From Streptomyces camponoticapitis (GTDB taxonomy: Bacteria; Actinomycetota; Actinomycetes; Streptomycetales; Streptomycetaceae): a stretch of 64,000 nucleotides of DNA. The notes beneath the pieces are model-generated. The model made no database searches and was not told the origin of the DNA. It saw nothing but the letters and a program-made list of their open reading frames with translations. Made by a program: the position numbers and the translations under genes. The stretch is taken from NCBI RefSeq assembly GCF_014646115.1, contig NZ_BMMV01000006.1, positions 327,989-391,988 on the forward strand, in the 5' to 3' direction. Within the stretch, counting starts at the first letter, position 1. The number at the start of each line of letters is the position of its first letter. Below, piece after piece: positions 61,937 to 64,000 of the stretch.

Positions 61937-62680
61937 TCACTTCAGGTGCCGGGCGAAGAACCGAGCCCCGGTGTCGAGCTCGAACCGCGGGACGCCGGTG
62001 TGCCCGCCGAGATTGGCGTGCAGGGTCTTCTCCTTGGAACCGAAGGCGTCGAACAGGTCCAGGGCCGCCTGCCGGTCGTTCCCTTCGTCGTCCCACTGCA
62101 GCAGGACGTGCAGGGGAATGGTGACCTGGCGGGCCTCCTCGAACATGGCGGCGGGCACGAGACTCCCGGCGAAGAACCCGGCTGCCGAGATGCGCGGCTC
62201 GACCACCGCGAGCCGGATGCCGATGGAGATCACTCCCCCCTCGTACCCGACCGGGCCGCCGATCCCGGGCAGCGAAAGGAGGGCGTCCAGGGTGGCCTGC
62301 CATTCCGGGACCGCCTCTTCGACCAGCGGCAGGACGAGGGCGTCGACGATCTCGTGGCCCACCGGCTCGCCGGCCCGCATCGCCCGGCGCAGGTCGGCGC
62401 GGGCCTGCTCGGCGGCGGCCCAACGGGGCCGGTCACCGCTCCCGGGGAGCTCGATGGTAGCCGCGGCGAAGCCGTACTCCGCCGCGTAGTACCGGGCCCG
62501 CCCCGCCAGCCGCGGGTACATCTTGCGCAGTCCGAGGGGAGGGTGGCCGATCAGGATCAGCGGCGCCGGTGCGGATACGGATGCGGATACGGGTGTCCAC
62601 AGGATGCCGGGGATCTCGCCGAGGGTGAATTCGCGTTCGAGGACGCCGTCGCCGAGGGGCAGTTCGGAAGTGAATAGCAT
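61937..62680 (-). CDS. Alpha/beta hydrolase family protein
   Basis: 247 residues. LILIGHPPLGLRKMYPRLAG, FAAATIELPGSGDRPRWAAA, VPLHVLLQWDDEGNDRQAAL and NLGGHTGVPRFEL outline a dienelactone-hydrolase-like fold with acid (Asp in WDDEG) and His (GGHTG). The nucleophile elbow reads GGPVGYEGGVISIGIRLAVV, where the usual GxSxG is altered (VISIG), so activity is uncertain. Start at ATG next to GAGTGCTC without a clear Shine-Dalgarno. Confidence 0.78.
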   Translation of the reverse strand: MLFTSELPLGDGVLEREFTLGEIPGILWTPVSASVSAPAPLILIGHPPLGLRKMYPRLAGRARYYAAEYGFAAATIELPGSGDRPRWAAAEQARADLRRAMRAGEPVGHEIVDALVLPLVEEAVPEWQATLDALLSLPGIGGPVGYEGGVISIGIRLAVVEPRISAAGFFAGSLVPAAMFEEARQVTIPLHVLLQWDDEGNDRQAALDLFDAFGSKEKTLHANLGGHTGVPRFELDTGARFFARHLK

Positions 62681-62889
62681 GGTCGTGCCTTTCGGGAGTG
62701 CTCTGAAACGGCGCTCCCGGACGACCTATCGCCCGACCGTGACCCCGGAGGGAAGCACCCATGTCGATACTGTGTTCACGGGTACCACCTCCTCGTTCTC
62801 TCGCACGGCCTCCGGAAAAGTAGCAGCGGTCTCCGTGGTCCGCCAACGGGTTTTTCGGGTCTCGCTCCACCTCCGCGGCGCTGTGGACA

Positions 62890-63819
62890 TCACCCCTGAT
62901 CCGCCGTGGGCGCCGGCCGAGTGGCGCTCCCGGTCAACTCGAAGTGCCAGATGATCTCCACGGGTACTCCAGCATTGGCCGCTGCCGCGGCCTCGGGCAC
63001 CAGGTCGGCCAGGCTCCACGGCCAGACCTCCCACGGACCCACCCCGGGCACCCGTGGCGGATCTCGCACCTCGGACGGCTCCGGGAGCGGGATGAGTGGT
63101 TCCTCGCACCGTCGTACCTGGAACCCGGCCGGAAGCGCGGCACGCAGATAGTCCCCAACCGGATGACGGTAGGTCTCAAGGCGCCCCGGCGTCCCGTCGG
63201 GCAGGCGCACCGATGGAACCGAGCCCCGCGCCACCCGCTCGTGGTGAATGTCGGAGATCACCAGATTCCCGCCGGGCCGCAGCACCCTGGCGAACTCCGC
63301 CATCACCGGCCGCAGATCGGGAACGTGTGTCAGTGCCAGACAGCAGACGACGAGGTCCACGTCGTCGTCTGCCACGGGCAGCCGGGACAGTTCGCCGAGA
63401 CGGAATTCGCCGCCGGGCACGCGAACGCGTGCCCGGTCGAGCATCTCCGGTGAGCTGTCGACCCCCAGTACCTGGTGGCCACGCTCTGACAGCACAGCCG
63501 CGATACGTCCGGTGCCGCACGCGGCGTCCAACGAGGTGCCCGTCGGCAGACCGTCGAGCATCTCCTCGATCACCGGCTCGTCAAAGGCGAAAGCCGTGTT
63601 GGGGCCGTCATACGTCCGCGACCACATCTGATATCCGTCGACCGTGCCGATCCGGGCGACCTCGACCGCCGCGTCCACCAGCGACTCGTCGTCGAGCAGG
63701 GCCCGGACCTCGGCGACGCGAGCCTCGACGAAGGCCCGGTCGTACTCACCGGTGAACGACCGCAGCAGCGCGAGGCCTTCAAGACCCAGGACGTAGGCCA
63801 GTGGATTCTCGTAAATCAC
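62890..63819 (-). CDS. Class I SAM-dependent methyltransferase
   Basis: 309 residues. Motif I SLDAACGTGRIAAVLSERGH, motif II LGVDSSPEMLDRARVRVPGG, motif IV VDLVVCCLALTHVPDLRPVM and FARVLRPGGNLVISDIHHER are all intact (UbiE/Methyltransf_11 type). An N-terminal ~90-residue extension (MIYENPLAYVLGLEGLALLR) precedes the fold. Methyl acceptor unknown. Confidence 0.9.
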   Translation of the reverse strand: MIYENPLAYVLGLEGLALLRSFTGEYDRAFVEARVAEVRALLDDESLVDAAVEVARIGTVDGYQMWSRTYDGPNTAFAFDEPVIEEMLDGLPTGTSLDAACGTGRIAAVLSERGHQVLGVDSSPEMLDRARVRVPGGEFRLGELSRLPVADDDVDLVVCCLALTHVPDLRPVMAEFARVLRPGGNLVISDIHHERVARGSVPSVRLPDGTPGRLETYRHPVGDYLRAALPAGFQVRRCEEPLIPLPEPSEVRDPPRVPGVGPWEVWPWSLADLVPEAAAAANAGVPVEIIWHFELTGSATRPAPTADQG

Positions 63820-63919
63820 GTCACGCGACGTTAACGACCCTCACGCGACAACGCCATTGAGTTACGGACGGCGAGGAAGCCGTAGATACCGGTCCGGAAG
63901 CGGACGTCGCACAACTGGC

Positions 63920-64000
63920 TCAGGCAGTTGCCAGGTAGGCGGTGAGGCCGTCGAGGAGCATGTTGCTGCCGAATTCGGACTGGTCGCGCTCCTCGGCGCT
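63920..64000 (-). CDS. C-terminal end of a TetR-like regulator (partial)
   Basis: Last 26 residues only, SAEERDQSEFGSNMLLDGLT AYLATA, reaching the right edge. The FGSNMLLDGL pattern is typical of the last helix of TetR/AcrR C-terminal domains. Family call is tentative given the length. Confidence 0.45.
   Translation of the reverse strand, partial: SAEERDQSEFGSNMLLDGLTAYLATA

Noticed and set aside
1..64000. tRNA, rRNA, insertion sequence or integrase genes
   Set aside because: I looked for cloverleaf-like segments, transposase or integrase motifs and terminal repeats and found none I could support, despite the truncated genes.

Overview
The window is very GC-rich with strong G/C preference at third codon positions, frequent GTG starts, and gene families typical of the genus (conservon, streptogrisin-type protease, VanR/VanS pair, many MDR/SDR oxidoreductases, paired HTH genes). 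It looks like a Streptomyces or close relative, probably a chromosome arm or other accessory region: I see no ribosomal, tRNA, cell-division or central-metabolism genes and no transposase, but several broken or truncated genes.

Region by region. 1-10.3 kb: partial monooxygenase/hydrolase fusion, F420-type oxidoreductase, CASTOR/POLLUX-like channel, DHFR-like reductase, MFS exporter, frameshifted DUF4331 gene, formaldehyde dehydrogenase, truncated cysteine-synthase-like gene. 10.3-15.8 kb: GtrA-like membrane protein, secreted serine protease, ketopantoate-reductase-like protein, SDR, dehalogenase-like hydrolase. 15.9-20.8 kb: vanJ-like phosphatase divergent from a vanR-vanS pair with no vanHAX beside it, then a Ser/Thr kinase.

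20.8-30.0 kb is the centrepiece: a tightly coupled minus-strand set reading conservon (cvnA-B-C-D), cytochrome P450, polyprenyl diphosphate synthase, class II diterpene cyclase with a DxDD motif, second P450, class I terpene synthase. Together these can make GGPP, protonate-cyclise it, ionise the diphosphate and oxidise the product: a labdane-related diterpenoid pathway physically joined to a small-GTPase signalling module.

30.7-46.2 kb: SnoaL-like protein, second DHA2 exporter, acetyltransferase, phosphotransferase, ComB-like protein, SRPBCC protein, TetR/MDR divergent pair with two matching operators, zinc alcohol dehydrogenase, two overlapping HTH-membrane genes (DUF2690 and peptidoglycan-binding), NDH-like flavoprotein plus ECF41-type sigma factor, HD-domain protein, another MDR. 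46.9-51.8 kb: DUF2267 protein, hypothetical protein, ATPase-like/LuxR regulator abutting a gene remnant, HTH-receiver fusion divergent from a CHASE3-type histidine kinase. 51.9-64 kb: redox and stress genes each paired with a regulator (DJ-1/CGNR, SDR/MarR, FMN reductase/HxlR), hemerythrin, truncated AraC, DoxX, esterases, an AidB-like acyl-CoA dehydrogenase fused by apparent deletion to an SDR remnant, a methyltransferase and the tail of a TetR gene.

All calls come from reading the sequence and recalling family motifs; no database search was possible. Several divergent gene pairs carry clear inverted repeats in the shared promoter, which are the best-supported regulatory predictions here.
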